Of a stretch of 64,000 nt of DNA, positions 32,512 through 41,807 are shown one piece after another. This stretch comes from Glutamicibacter halophytocola (GTDB taxonomy: Bacteria; Actinomycetota; Actinomycetes; Actinomycetales; Micrococcaceae). Where the stretch lies: the NCBI RefSeq assembly GCF_001302565.1, contig NZ_CP012750.1, positions 2,480,001-2,544,000 of the forward strand. Direction: 5' to 3'. Within the stretch, counting starts at the first letter, position 1; every line of letters begins with the position of its first letter. Under the pieces are notes generated by a model. The model ran no database searches, was not told where the DNA came from, and saw nothing but the letters and a program-made list of their open reading frames with translations. The position numbers were made by a program, and so were the translations under genes.

Positions 32512-33430
32512 CTCGGTCTTTCAAAATGTCAGACACGAACGCGGGCGGGGCCGCTGGCACCAGGAGGGAGGACAATGTTCTATTCGCTTGGCGACCGTAG
32601 GAATACCGGTATTTATTAGCCTCAATGGCGATTTTCCACCAAAGAAGTTCCCCAACAGACATCTCCGTCTTCGGACGCAGCACTGCGACATGGTAACCGG
32701 TGAGGTACGGTTCGCTGTGGAAGAACGTAGCGAGCGGAGTTGCTCCCAGCGCTACCGAGAGCGTCTGCGCTGGAGCCGGAGTTATTCCCTCAGGTATGAG
32801 GACGCGGCTGGCGATGCCGTTATCTTTCGTCTTGCGACTCACGAAGTTGACTCCCCTGGGCGCTTCGACCTGTACGAGTCGACTCAACGACAGCGCGTGG
32901 CCATACTCGATATCGAAGTGCGCCGTAATAGGTACCAGGTCGTCATAGGAACCAGGGTAGATCCCGGTCACCAGTCCAAAGTTTGATACGTCGGCCCAGG
33001 CGAGTGACGGAATCGGAGTTTCGTGGACCCAGTTCGGCACTTCGCTCGGAACGATAAGCGATCCCAGGGTTCTGTTCGCCTGGCGACCGTACGAGAACCG
33101 ATACTTGTTCTGCCAGATGCATCGGCACCACCAGAGTTTCTCCGCAAGGGACATCGTCGGGTCCTTGGGCGTCAGGATCATCACGTCCCGACCGCAGACG
33201 AATGGCTCTGGCTGCACGAAGGACGAAAGAACACCGTTGCCGCCTAGGGCGACCGTGATCGCGCCCGTCGGCCCCGGGTCCGCAGTGGTGCTCACACGGG
33301 CAGTGACACCATTGTTACGCATTGCCCTTGAGACGAAGTTGACGCCCCGGGGTGGAGCGACCTGTTTCAGTGCGTTCAGTTCAAGCGATTGACCGTAGCG
33401 GAGGTCGAAGAGGTCATCCAGCCGCTGCAT
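32486..33430 (-). CDS. Specificity subunit of BcgI-like restriction-modification system
   Basis: 314 residues with two similar halves. The first has LFDLRYGQSLELNALKQVA then PPRGVNFVSRAMRNNGVTARV; the second has HFDIEYGHALSLSRLVQVE then APRGVNFVSRKTKDNGIASRV. Each half ends in an NKYR(F/Y)SYGRQANRTL(G/S)SL(I/L)VP block. These are two type I-like target recognition domains, each reading half of a bipartite DNA site, but without the long coiled-coil spacers of classical HsdS. The length fits the BcgI B subunit. It starts one base after the stop of the nuclease-methylase gene. Confidence 0.8.
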   Translation of the reverse strand: MQRLDDLFDLRYGQSLELNALKQVAPPRGVNFVSRAMRNNGVTARVSTTADPGPTGAITVALGGNGVLSSFVQPEPFVCGRDVMILTPKDPTMSLAEKLWWCRCIWQNKYRFSYGRQANRTLGSLIVPSEVPNWVHETPIPSLAWADVSNFGLVTGIYPGSYDDLVPITAHFDIEYGHALSLSRLVQVEAPRGVNFVSRKTKDNGIASRVLIPEGITPAPAQTLSVALGATPLATFFHSEPYLTGYHVAVLRPKTEMSVGELLWWKIAIEANKYRYSYGRQANRTLSSLLVPAAPPAFVSDILKDRDGVAASVA

Positions 33431-33431
33431 C

Positions 33432-35288
33432 TCAGTCCCGCCTTCCCATGACGTCTGAGCTTTTCAGGATAAAGAGCGCATAGTCTTTCAGCGCGCCCTC
33501 GAACGACTCTCGGGTCAAGGAAGAGTAATCGGTTTCCATGTAGGCCTCTGCAACCCACTCATCCTTCGCTCCCACTCGCTGCGTAACAGCCTGGCCAGGC
33601 TTGACCTCGCGGTTGCGATACATCTCAATCCACTTGTCACGAACATCAAGCCAAGTGTTGTTCCTGTCGACACGGCCGAGGTTCTTGACCTTGACGAAAG
33701 TGTCGTCGCGCCAATATCCGAACCAAGTCTTTCTGTCCGACTTGGCATGCGGCACACCTGCGGTGAACACCATGATGCAAGTAATTACGCCGACTGGGTA
33801 GAACAGTTCCGGCGGCATCGACATAACGGCTTCGAGCGTGTGCTTCTTCAACAGATTACCCTTGTGGACACTCGGGGAGGTGGCGCAGGAGACCGGCACG
33901 ATCGCGATCCCGGTGCCTCCCTTCTCGAGGTTGTCGAGCATTTGCTCGACGAAGCGCAGCTCGTGCAAATCTTCTTTCGTCTTCGCATAGGGCGGGTTGA
34001 CCATCCCCACGTTAGCATTGTGCGCCTTCACGCCTCTGGCGATCGCGGTGTCGAAGCAAGAGCCCTGGTAGAGGTTCGCCTTCCCGTCGCCGCGCAAGAT
34101 CATGTTCGACGCACCAAGCGCATACATGCTAGGGTTCTGTTCGACGCCGATCAGTCGGTTCTGCTTGATGTCGGCGACGTCGGCTTCCGTCGTCGCGCTC
34201 TTGATCATCTGCATCATCGCCGAGATCAGGAACCCGCCGGTGCCGGCACAGATGTCGAGGACTTTGTCGTCCTTGCTTACGTTGGCTATGAGGCCGAAGA
34301 GCTCAGTGACGTGGCGAGGTGTAAGGACGATGCCGAGACCTTTGCCATCGCCGCCCGTGTACTTCAGGAACTCGCCGTAGAACGCGCCCACAACATCGAA
34401 GTCATGGTAAATCGTCAAGAACGGCATGACCTTGTCCGCGAGCATCGTGACGATCTCGTTCAACAAGCCCTTCGGATAGCCCTTAGTCGGCTTGCGCAGC
34501 TCCGGGTGCACCTGGATGCCGGTGAACGGCTGCGTCATGTTCTCGAGCTTCGCGACCGGCAGCTTCGCCTCTCGGATCACGCGTTTGATCGACTGGATCC
34601 AAAATTCGGGCAGCTCGCTCGCAGGGTAGGAGTCGTAGGTCTTGGCGAAGATCTCATCGTTGAGCGCGATCAACGTGCCGGCGACAGCGAGCGGTTTCTC
34701 TTTCTCCTCGAGCTCGGCCTCGTCGCGCATGAACTCGTGCATCTCCATCGAGAACGCGATTAAGTCGTGCTCGCGCTGCCGCTGGACACGCGGGTCAAAG
34801 GACGCGGCCGCGATAAGGTCATTCAGCCCGATCATGGTGGTGACCGGCGCGCCGGTGGGAGAGACAAGATCCTGCTCTTGCGAGGACCCCTTCGGGGTAA
34901 CGAAGAACGACCAGGCATTCGTCCGCGCGGTGCCCGAGACGGCGATCGAGATCACGGTGTACGACGACGAAAGGTACCGGGCGTAGTGGAGAACTCCGTC
35001 GACCGCGTAGTCTCTCGGGTGGTCGCGATCTGCGGACTCGTGATGCTTGATGTCGGCCTTGCACTCGACGAGCACCACCATGTCCGGGGTGCCAGGAGCG
35101 GTGATGATGAACTCGGGGTAGCCGGCGGCTTTGCCCTTGCCCGTCTTGGACGCCTTGGACAAACCCTTGCGAATCTCCTGCACCACCGACTGCTGCTTCT
35201 CTACAACGATAGCGTCGTGGTCATCGTAGTAGCCAAGGTCACGGAGATGGGACTCCACGAGGTCCTCCGTGATGCGCTCGTTAGCCAT
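33432..35288 (-). CDS. BcgI-like bifunctional restriction nuclease / N6-adenine methyltransferase
   Basis: 618 residues. The N-terminal domain contains TPDMVVLVECKADI (D69, E75, K77), a PD-(D/E)XK nuclease site of the HsdR_N type. The centre is a type I-like N6-adenine methylase: motif I KVLDICAGTGGF (about 345) and the catalytic NPPY (about 428). Fusion of nuclease and methylase with a separate specificity subunit is the layout of type IIB enzymes such as BcgI, which cut on both sides of a bipartite site. The 5' end lies 6 bp from the ychF stop, and no own promoter region is visible, so it may rely on read-through from ychF. Confidence 0.82.
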   Translation of the reverse strand: MANERITEDLVESHLRDLGYYDDHDAIVVEKQQSVVQEIRKGLSKASKTGKGKAAGYPEFIITAPGTPDMVVLVECKADIKHHESADRDHPRDYAVDGVLHYARYLSSSYTVISIAVSGTARTNAWSFFVTPKGSSQEQDLVSPTGAPVTTMIGLNDLIAAASFDPRVQRQREHDLIAFSMEMHEFMRDEAELEEKEKPLAVAGTLIALNDEIFAKTYDSYPASELPEFWIQSIKRVIREAKLPVAKLENMTQPFTGIQVHPELRKPTKGYPKGLLNEIVTMLADKVMPFLTIYHDFDVVGAFYGEFLKYTGGDGKGLGIVLTPRHVTELFGLIANVSKDDKVLDICAGTGGFLISAMMQMIKSATTEADVADIKQNRLIGVEQNPSMYALGASNMILRGDGKANLYQGSCFDTAIARGVKAHNANVGMVNPPYAKTKEDLHELRFVEQMLDNLEKGGTGIAIVPVSCATSPSVHKGNLLKKHTLEAVMSMPPELFYPVGVITCIMVFTAGVPHAKSDRKTWFGYWRDDTFVKVKNLGRVDRNNTWLDVRDKWIEMYRNREVKPGQAVTQRVGAKDEWVAEAYMETDYSSLTRESFEGALKDYALFILKSSDVMGRRD

Positions 35289-35294
35289 GCAGCA

Positions 35295-36404
35295 TCACTT
35301 CTTGCCTTGGGACGCAGAGGTTATTCCGTGCCGGAACTCCACAACGTCGCCGTCCTTCATGATGTAGTCCTTGCCTTCGATGCGGGCCTTGCCAGCGGAC
35401 TTGGCGTTGGCGATGGAGCCCAGCTCCACCAGATCATCAAAGGCCACAACCTCGGCCTTGATGAAGCCACGCTGGAAGTCGGTGTGGATCACGCCGGCGG
35501 CTTCCGGAGCGGTCGCGCCGCGGCGGATGGTCCACGCACGGGTTTCCTTTGGACCAGCGGTCAGGTAGGACTGCAGGCCCAAGGTGTCGTAGCCAACGCG
35601 AGCCAGCTTGTCCAGGCCGGACTCTTCGATGCCGGCATCTTCCATCATCTCGGCAGCTTCGTCTTCTTCCAGCTCGGCCAGCTCGGATTCGAACTGGGCG
35701 TCCAGGAAAATCGCCTCGGCAGGTGCCACCAGCTCGGAGAGCTTGGCCTGCATCTCGGTGTCGGCCAGCCCGGCCTCATCGGTGTTGAACACGTAGATGA
35801 ATGGCTTGGTGGTCATCAGCTGCATTGGAGCGAGCTCTTCAAGATCGATGCCCTTGGTCTTGCCAGCGGCGAACAGGGTGATGCCCTCTTCAAGCACCTT
35901 CTGCGCGTTGAGCACTGCATCCAGGAAGGACTTCTCGATCTTCTTGCTGCGCAATTCCTTCTCAAGGCGTGGCAGCTGGTTCTCGATGGTCTGCAGGTCG
36001 GCAAGGATCAGCTCGGTAGCGATGGTCTCGATATCCGAAGCCGGGTCCACCTTGCCGTTCACGTGGATGACGTCGTCATTGACGAATGCGCGGGTGACCT
36101 GGCAGATCGCGTCAGCTTCGCGGATGGTGGCCAGGAACTTGTTGCCCAGGCCCTCGCCCTCGGAAGCGCCCTTGACGATGCCAGCGATATCCACGAAGGA
36201 TACGGTGGCTGGCAGGATGCGCTCGGAACCGAAGATCCCGGCGAGCACCTTCAGGCGCGAATCTGGCAACGGCACGACACCCACATTGGGTTCAATGGTT
36301 GCGAACGGGTAGTTGGCTGCCAGTACCTGGGCACGGGTCAGCGCGTTGAACATGGTGGACTTGCCGACGTTGGGCAGTCCGACGATTCCGATAGTAAGAG
36401 CCAC
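35295..36404 (-). CDS. ychF: Redox-regulated ribosome-binding ATPase YchF
   Basis: 369 residues. The G1 loop is [15 protein letters not shown], followed by [42 protein letters not shown] (G3) and FIYVFNTDE (in place of NKxD, as expected for the ATP-preferring YchF group). The C-terminal TGS domain is [31 protein letters not shown]. YchF binds ribosomes and hydrolyses ATP. The tail [19 protein letters not shown] is unusual: family members end shortly after an FRF(N)V-like sequence. The change coincides with the split repeat at 35314-35340, so the last codons were probably replaced by island DNA. Confidence 0.95.
   Translation of the reverse strand: MALTIGIVGLPNVGKSTMFNALTRAQVLAANYPFATIEPNVGVVPLPDSRLKVLAGIFGSERILPATVSFVDIAGIVKGASEGEGLGNKFLATIREADAICQVTRAFVNDDVIHVNGKVDPASDIETIATELILADLQTIENQLPRLEKELRSKKIEKSFLDAVLNAQKVLEEGITLFAAGKTKGIDLEELAPMQLMTTKPFIYVFNTDEAGLADTEMQAKLSELVAPAEAIFLDAQFESELAELEEDEAAEMMEDAGIEESGLDKLARVGYDTLGLQSYLTAGPKETRAWTIRRGATAPEAAGVIHTDFQRGFIKAEVVAFDDLVELGSIANAKSAGKARIEGKDYIMKDGDVVEFRHGITSASQGKK
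35314..35340. repeat. Right copy of split direct repeat, within ychF 3' end
   Basis: GCAGAGGTT (35314-35322), seven bases ATTCCGT, then GCCGGAACTCC (35330-35340). The second block encodes VEFR of YchF. It pairs with 31621-31647; a GA dinucleotide also matches just to the left of each (31618 and 35311). Confidence 0.7.
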
Positions 36405-36465
36405 GGGAGAAAATTCTACCTTTTGCTAGTGATGAGCGCGCAATTGCCTGCGGCGCAGGAATTCT

Positions 36466-37563
36466 TTAGTTGGACTGCGGGCGGGTGCCGCGGCCGCCCA
36501 GGGCGCGGTCCTCGTCGCCGGCTTCCTTGAGCTTGCCGCGGATTTCCTTGGGCAGCGAGAAGATGATGTCCTCTTCGGCGGTGGTCACCTCGGCCACGTC
36601 GGTGAATCCGTAGTCGGCCAGCAGCGAGACGACCTCGCGCACCAGCACCTCGGGCACCGAGGCTCCGGAGGTCACGCCCACGGTGGAAACGCCCTCGAAC
36701 CAGGACTCGTCCACTTCGTTGGCGAAGTCCACGCGGTAGGCGGCCTTGGCCCCGTGATCCAGGGCCACCTCGACCAGGCGCACCGAGTTCGAGGAATTGG
36801 CCGAGCCGACCACGATCACCAGGTCGGCCTGCGGGGCGATGTTCTTGATCGCGGCCTGGCGGTTGGTGGTGGCGTAGCAGATGTCATCGCTGGGCGGATC
36901 CTGCAGATTCGGGAAGCGCTTGCGCAGCCGGCGCACGATCTCCATGGTCTCGTCCACGCTCAAGGTGGTCTGCGAAAGCCAGATCAGCTTGTCCGGATCC
37001 TTCACCTGCACGGTGTCGGCTTCTTCCGGATTGTTCACGATGGTGGTGACCTCCGGAGCTTCCCCGTAGGTGCCCTCGACCTCCTCGTGGCCTTCATGGC
37101 CGATCAGCAGGATCTCGTAGTCGTTCTTGGCGAAGCGCACGGCCTCGCGGTGCACCTTGGTGACCAGCGGGCAGGTGGCGTCGATGGTCTGCAGGTTGCG
37201 GTCCGCGGCGGACTGGACCACCGCTGGAGAGACGCCGTGGGCAGAGAAGACCACCAGGGCGCCCTCGGGAACTTCCTCGTTTTCCTCCACGAAGATCGCT
37301 CCGCGGGACTCCAATTCGGAAACCACATGGAGGTTGTGCACGATCTGCTTGCGCACGTACACCGGAGGCCCGTAGTGCTCCAGGGCCTTCTCGACAGCCA
37401 CCACGGCGCGATCCACGCCGGCGCAGTAGCCGCGCGGGGCCGCAAGCAGGACCTTGCGCTCGGAAACCTGCGGGGACGCAGCGGCGATCTCGGCCGGGGT
37501 GCGGCGAACGCGCGGGATCCGTGGAACTGGCAGCGATACCGGGATGGAAGTGGAAGTAGCCAT
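36466..37563 (-). CDS. ispH: 4-hydroxy-3-methylbut-2-enyl diphosphate reductase
   Basis: 365 residues. The last enzyme of the MEP pathway, it reduces HMBPP to IPP and DMAPP with a 4Fe-4S cluster. The three cluster cysteines are in [25 protein letters not shown] and [11 protein letters not shown], and the substrate-binding histidines are in IVHNLHVVS and [11 protein letters not shown]. An N-terminal extension of about 35 residues precedes the conserved core, and another ATG is lacking. It lies near xseAB, a usual actinobacterial arrangement (lytB next to xseA), though here a deacetylase gene is interposed. Confidence 0.96.
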   Translation of the reverse strand: MATSTSIPVSLPVPRIPRVRRTPAEIAAASPQVSERKVLLAAPRGYCAGVDRAVVAVEKALEHYGPPVYVRKQIVHNLHVVSELESRGAIFVEENEEVPEGALVVFSAHGVSPAVVQSAADRNLQTIDATCPLVTKVHREAVRFAKNDYEILLIGHEGHEEVEGTYGEAPEVTTIVNNPEEADTVQVKDPDKLIWLSQTTLSVDETMEIVRRLRKRFPNLQDPPSDDICYATTNRQAAIKNIAPQADLVIVVGSANSSNSVRLVEVALDHGAKAAYRVDFANEVDESWFEGVSTVGVTSGASVPEVLVREVVSLLADYGFTDVAEVTTAEEDIIFSLPKEIRGKLKEAGDEDRALGGRGTRPQSN

Positions 37564-37663
37564 ATCTCTAGTCTACGAACTGCATGCAAGTTAGCCCATG
37601 CTCATATGATGCGCGCCACCATCTGCCGGCTGTGAGTTCTGCCTCCACGCTCCCCCTGCCCGC

Positions 37664-38857
37664 TCAGCAAGGCAGCGAGCTGGGCAGCTTCACGCTGGTG
37701 CGCACGATCGATCCAGCGCCATCCGATCCCCGGTAGGCACGGCAAACCCCGATGCCGCGGTTAGCCAAATTGGCTTTGATCTGGCGCAGCGAATCCGGTG
37801 AGAACCCGTACCACTGCATGTGCATCAAGACGGTGTCGCCAGCAACCGCTGCGGAAGCGCGGGAAATGGTGATCGACTTGGATTTCACGTCCCAGTCCTC
37901 GGTATCCCTCGTCCAGATCCACATGGCCATGCCGCGGCTGTCGTAGCCGCAGCGCACCGATCCATCCACGGCACCGTAGGGCGGGCGCCCGAAGTTGGTG
38001 TGCACGCCGGTGCCGCTCAATTGAGCCCCGGCCTGTTGGCAACTGAGCGGGCGCAGATCGGGGTGGCTGATCGAATGGTTGATAACCCATTGGCCCTTGG
38101 CCCGGGCCAGGCTGGGCAGGTCCACCCCGTAGCGGGATTTGTAGGAGGCAATGCAATCACCCGTGGGAGCGAGCACCAGGCCGATATTGGCGCTGGCGGC
38201 ATAGTCGATGGCCGCCTTGTACTCGTTCAGGGTGCGCGGGCAGTCATCAAAGGTCAGCACGACTCGCGAGGTCCGGTTCGGGCCGCTATACAGCGGAGCC
38301 GACGGCGGCTTGGGATAGGTGGTCACATAAGTGCCGCTGACCCAGCCGGTATATCCGCCATAGCTCACCTTGTACCAGCCATTGGAGGCCCGCGCGTAGG
38401 CGGGAACCGTGGTTCCTTTCGGGATGGTGATCAGGATCCGGTAGCTGGTCGAGGTGCCGGTGCGCAGATTCAAGCTGTCGAGAGTTCGCACATTGGCCGC
38501 GACCACGTAGTAGTCGCTGACATACCCGGTGCGCCCGGAATAGCTGACCTTGTACCAGCCGCTGGAGGCCCGCCCCAGGACCGGCACGGAGGTGCCTTTG
38601 GGAACGCTCAGCAGCACGGAATAGGCGGTGGACGGCCCGGTGCGCAGGTTCAGATTTGCCGTGGTTCGGACCCGGGCAGGCAGGTCGATGGACAATTCGC
38701 TGGCCACCGTGACGCTAGCCGCTCGCGCCACGGGCGCTACGCTGCTTGCCGGAGTGGCCGCCGCAGCCAACGGAATAGAACCGGCGATGAGGCCAGCAGC
38801 GAGCGCGAGGGCTCCGAGCGAGCGAGTGGCAAGGCCATGAAAATTTTCCCCAAGCAT
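37664..38857 (-). CDS. Secreted polysaccharide deacetylase-like protein with two SH3 domains
   Basis: 397 residues from the ATG at 38857 (MLGENFHGLATRSLG), with AAGGAC upstream. A signal peptide (ALALAAGLIAGSIPLAAAA) precedes two bacterial SH3 repeats, each with NLRTG.ST.Y.(V/I)L..(V/I)PKGT.VP....SGWYKVSYSG(R/Y)TG(Y/W)VS. The NodB-like domain follows: VVLTFDDCPRTL (motif 1), NHSISHPDLRPL (motif 2, the metal His) and GRPPYGAVD (motif 3), then LMHMQWYG. It probably trims acetyl groups from cell-wall glycans, with the SH3 repeats binding peptidoglycan. Its place between ispH and xseA is not the standard order. Confidence 0.85.
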   Translation of the reverse strand: MLGENFHGLATRSLGALALAAGLIAGSIPLAAAATPASSVAPVARAASVTVASELSIDLPARVRTTANLNLRTGPSTAYSVLLSVPKGTSVPVLGRASSGWYKVSYSGRTGYVSDYYVVAANVRTLDSLNLRTGTSTSYRILITIPKGTTVPAYARASNGWYKVSYGGYTGWVSGTYVTTYPKPPSAPLYSGPNRTSRVVLTFDDCPRTLNEYKAAIDYAASANIGLVLAPTGDCIASYKSRYGVDLPSLARAKGQWVINHSISHPDLRPLSCQQAGAQLSGTGVHTNFGRPPYGAVDGSVRCGYDSRGMAMWIWTRDTEDWDVKSKSITISRASAAVAGDTVLMHMQWYGFSPDSLRQIKANLANRGIGVCRAYRGSDGAGSIVRTSVKLPSSLPC

Positions 38858-39152
38858 GTTGACTGCGTCCTTATGAAGTTGTTCCCCAATGCTCAACAGT
38901 GTCCGCGTGCGATGGGCACCGGGCAATAGCAAGGCCAAGGCTTGACCAAATTGTTGGAAATACTCCTTGCGACCCGTGGCCACCAGGGCAACGACCACAA
39001 AATTCACCCGTTTTGTCACCAATGCTCCACTTTGCTGGCGCCCTCACCCCTGCCCCTAATCCGCTGAACCGTCGGCCTCATGCGGTAGTCTCACTTGTGC
39101 AGCAGCAACGCGCAGGCTGGTGCAACGTTTCGATTCCCAAGGAGCGGCCCGG

Positions 39153-40415
39153 ATGGAGCCCCAAACAGCAGCGAGCTTGCCAAGCACGGCAGGGCAGACC
39201 ACGGCGGATAATCCTTGGCCGTTGCGAGTCCTTTCGGAAAAGCTCAAAATCCATATTGAGAACTCCCCCTTCGCCTGGGTTGAAGGGCAGCTTCTGGAAG
39301 CCAATGTGCGCAACGGGCATGCCTACCTGACCCTGCGCGATGTCGATGCAGACAATTCGTTTTCGGTGACCATCTGGTCCTCGGTCATGCGCAAGCTGGA
39401 GACCACGCCACAGGTTGGCTCCCGCGTCGTTGCCCGCGTCAAGCCAAGCTTTTATGCCAAGACCGGGCGCCTTTCGCTGAACGCCACCGACCTGCGGCCG
39501 GTCGGCCTGGGCGAGCTATTGGTGCGCCTGGAGCGGCTACGCCAAGCACTGGGCGCCGAAGGCCTTTTCGACCCGGGCCACAAGCGGGCGCTCCCGGTGC
39601 TTCCAGGACGCATCGGCTTGATCACCGGACGCGACTCGGATGCCGAAAAGGATGTGCTGCGCAATGCCACGCTGCGCTGGCCCTCGGCACAGTTCAGGGT
39701 CATCAATACCGCAGTGCAGGGTGTGGACGCTGCCACCCAGGTCATGGCGGCGCTCAAGGAACTCGATGCTGATCCAGAGGTTGATGTGATCGTCATTGCC
39801 CGCGGCGGCGGCGCTTTGGAAGACCTTCTGCCGTTTTCCAATGAGGAGCTGGTCCGCGCGGTCTTCGCCGCGCAGACCCCGGTGGTCTCGGCCATTGGCC
39901 ACGAGGCTGATCGGCCGATCCTCGACGACGTGGCGGACTTGCGCGCCTCAACCCCGACGGACGCGGCCAAGCGCATCGTTCCGGATCTCAATGAGGAATT
40001 CAGCGGATTGCAGTTGGCACGCAACCGCCTTGAGCGTTCCATCAACAATTTGCTGGAGCGCGAGGCCCAATTGCTGGCCGCCGTCCGTGAACGTCCGGTG
40101 CTGGCCAACCCGCAGGTCATGGTGACCAGCCGTGCCGAGGACCTGGCCCGCTATCGGCAGCGTTCCAGCGACCTATTGCACTACCGGGTGCAGCGTGCCC
40201 GCGACGAGATTACCCATCTGAAATCGCAGGTTCGCGCCCTCTCCCCGCAACAGACCTTGGACCGCGGCTATTCGGTCACCCAGTTGGCCGACGGCAGCAT
40301 TGTGCGTGAAGCCGCCAACGCTCCGGTCAACACCGAAATCTTCATTCGGCTGGCATCGGGCCAATTGGCGGCGCAAACCACCGAATCCCTGCCTGCCGGC
40401 GACGCCGCACGCTAA
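39153..40415 (+). CDS. xseA: Exodeoxyribonuclease VII large subunit
   Basis: 420 residues from the ATG at 39153, chosen for AAGGAG eight bases upstream. The N-terminal OB fold is [22 protein letters not shown]. The catalytic domain contains [52 protein letters not shown] and [31 protein letters not shown], the conserved nuclease core, and coiled-coil segments follow. Exonuclease VII degrades single-stranded DNA from both ends. The gene is divergent from the deacetylase and followed by xseB after 32 bp. Confidence 0.96.
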   Translation: MEPQTAASLPSTAGQTTADNPWPLRVLSEKLKIHIENSPFAWVEGQLLEANVRNGHAYLTLRDVDADNSFSVTIWSSVMRKLETTPQVGSRVVARVKPSFYAKTGRLSLNATDLRPVGLGELLVRLERLRQALGAEGLFDPGHKRALPVLPGRIGLITGRDSDAEKDVLRNATLRWPSAQFRVINTAVQGVDAATQVMAALKELDADPEVDVIVIARGGGALEDLLPFSNEELVRAVFAAQTPVVSAIGHEADRPILDDVADLRASTPTDAAKRIVPDLNEEFSGLQLARNRLERSINNLLEREAQLLAAVRERPVLANPQVMVTSRAEDLARYRQRSSDLLHYRVQRARDEITHLKSQVRALSPQQTLDRGYSVTQLADGSIVREAANAPVNTEIFIRLASGQLAAQTTESLPAGDAAR

Positions 40416-40447
40416 CTCGAACCAACGCGAACTACCCTGGAGCCATC

Positions 40448-40678
40448 ATGACTGCACAAATCCCTGAAGATATTGCCAAGCTCTCCTACGAGCAAGCCCG
40501 CGAAGAACTGCTCACCGTGGTCAACCAGCTGGAGACCGGCGGCGTGGCCCTGGAGGCTTCACTGGCTTTGTGGGAACGCGGCGAAGCCCTTGCCGCCCAC
40601 TGCGAAAATTGGCTCAATGGAGTTTCGCAGCGCCTGGAGCAGGCCCGCGCCAAGCAGGTCGGCGCAGACTCGGAATAA
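40448..40678 (+). CDS. xseB: Exodeoxyribonuclease VII small subunit
   Basis: 76 residues, the usual size. [45 protein letters not shown] is the XseB signature helix pair that packs on the XseA coiled coils. It is preceded by GGAG and co-transcribed with xseA. It converges with the PPK2-type gene. Confidence 0.95.
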   Translation: MTAQIPEDIAKLSYEQAREELLTVVNQLETGGVALEASLALWERGEALAAHCENWLNGVSQRLEQARAKQVGADSE

Positions 40679-40695
40679 TCCTGATTGGCTGAAGG

Positions 40696-41559
40696 CTACC
40701 TGGTGGCTTCCAGCCGGGCTTTTTCAGCGGCCACATCGAAGTCGGCTGCTGGCCATGGCACGGTAATTTGCTGCAGCGTGTCCAACAGCAGCTCCGCAAC
40801 GCACAGCCGCGCCCGCCATTTCTGATCCGCAGGAACTACCTGCCATGGGGCTGCAGAATTATCGGTCCGGTTGATGGCGATCTCGTAGGCCTGCTGGTAG
40901 TCCTCCCACAGCAAGCGGTCATCGATATCCCCGGGCGAGTACTTCCAATGCTTGTCCGGGCGTTCCAGGCGTTCAGCCAGGCGCTCGTACTGCTCCTCCT
41001 TGCTGATATGCAGCATGACCTTGATCGGGTGGATGTTCTGCTGTGCCAATTGCTTCTCAAAGTCCACGATTTTCATATAGCGAGAATCAAGGATGTCCGG
41101 GCTGGCCAGCTGCTTGACACGAGCGATCAAGACGTCCTCATAGTGGGAGCGGTCAAAGACTCCAACCATTCCCCTGCCTGGCAAGCGCTTGGTGATGCGC
41201 CACAAGAAATCATGGGCGGATTCCTCGGGCGTGGGAGCCTTGAACGCATGGTGCTCCACACCTTGGGGATCCAGCATGCCCATCACGTGGCGCACAATGC
41301 CGCCCTTGCCCGAGGTATCCATGCCCTGGAGAACCAGCAGCACCGAAGGCGCGGCCTGTCCCTGAACCGATGCCGCGAAGAGCCGTTCCTGGAGATCCGA
41401 GAGCGGCTGGGCGATCTCTTCCATGCGCTGTTGCGCTGCCTTCTTGTTCTGTGGCGCATCGTCGGGCCACCACCCGGGATCCTTGGTTGCCCTTTGTGAA
41501 AGTTTCAGGCCCGGCTCGGCACGCAGGGCTTCGAGCAGGTTCGCGGGGTATGTGCTCAA
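40696..41559 (-). CDS. ppk2: Polyphosphate kinase 2 family protein
   Basis: 287 residues. Walker A is VLQGMDTSGKGGIVRHVMG, Walker B VGVFDRSHYEDVLIARV and the lid GDIDDRLLWEDYQQAYEIAINRTDN, all typical of PPK2. These enzymes transfer phosphate between polyphosphate and nucleoside mono- or diphosphates. The single-domain length and the sequence PQGVEHHAFKAPTPEESAHDFLWR match the actinobacterial PPK2 group often annotated as polyphosphate:nucleotide phosphotransferase. It is convergent with xseB with only 17 bp between the stops. Confidence 0.92.
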   Translation of the reverse strand: MSTYPANLLEALRAEPGLKLSQRATKDPGWWPDDAPQNKKAAQQRMEEIAQPLSDLQERLFAASVQGQAAPSVLLVLQGMDTSGKGGIVRHVMGMLDPQGVEHHAFKAPTPEESAHDFLWRITKRLPGRGMVGVFDRSHYEDVLIARVKQLASPDILDSRYMKIVDFEKQLAQQNIHPIKVMLHISKEEQYERLAERLERPDKHWKYSPGDIDDRLLWEDYQQAYEIAINRTDNSAAPWQVVPADQKWRARLCVAELLLDTLQQITVPWPAADFDVAAEKARLEATR

Positions 41560-41748
41560 GGCAGGCTCCTTCTTCGGTCTTCACTACCGTGAATCTGGAT
41601 ATTTGCCAGCGTACTGGCATTAGCCCGCGGTGTCTCGAAGATTGAATTGGAACGGTGAGTCTTTTCAAGAATTGATCGCCCGGCAAGCCGAGAGTTCTGG
41701 ATCAGCCAACTGGCTCGGAAGGGTTCCACAGATGAATTTGGACAAAAG

Positions 41749-41798
41749 AAAACACCATCGCACGACCACAATTAATGGCCGTTGTGCGATGGTGTTTT
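41749..41798 (-). terminator. Terminator downstream of the aminotransferase gene
   Basis: A 15-bp perfect stem (AAAACACCATCGCAC / GTGCGATGGTGTTTT) with a 20-base loop lies 9 bp past the stop codon. On the minus strand it is followed by TCTTTTGTCC. Confidence 0.85.
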
Positions 41799-41807
41799 CC
41801 GTTGCTT

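Larger units (their letters stand above)
31618..35340. mobile_element. BcgI-like RM island inserted at the 3' end of ychF
   Basis: The three-gene RM module is bracketed by the split direct repeat (31621-31647 and 35314-35340). The right copy lies within the last codons of ychF, and the YchF C-terminus downstream of it is unlike the family. No integrase gene lies inside the 3.7 kb, so mobilisation would be in trans or is a past event. The module as an inserted unit is inference from the repeats and the abutment. Confidence 0.5.
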
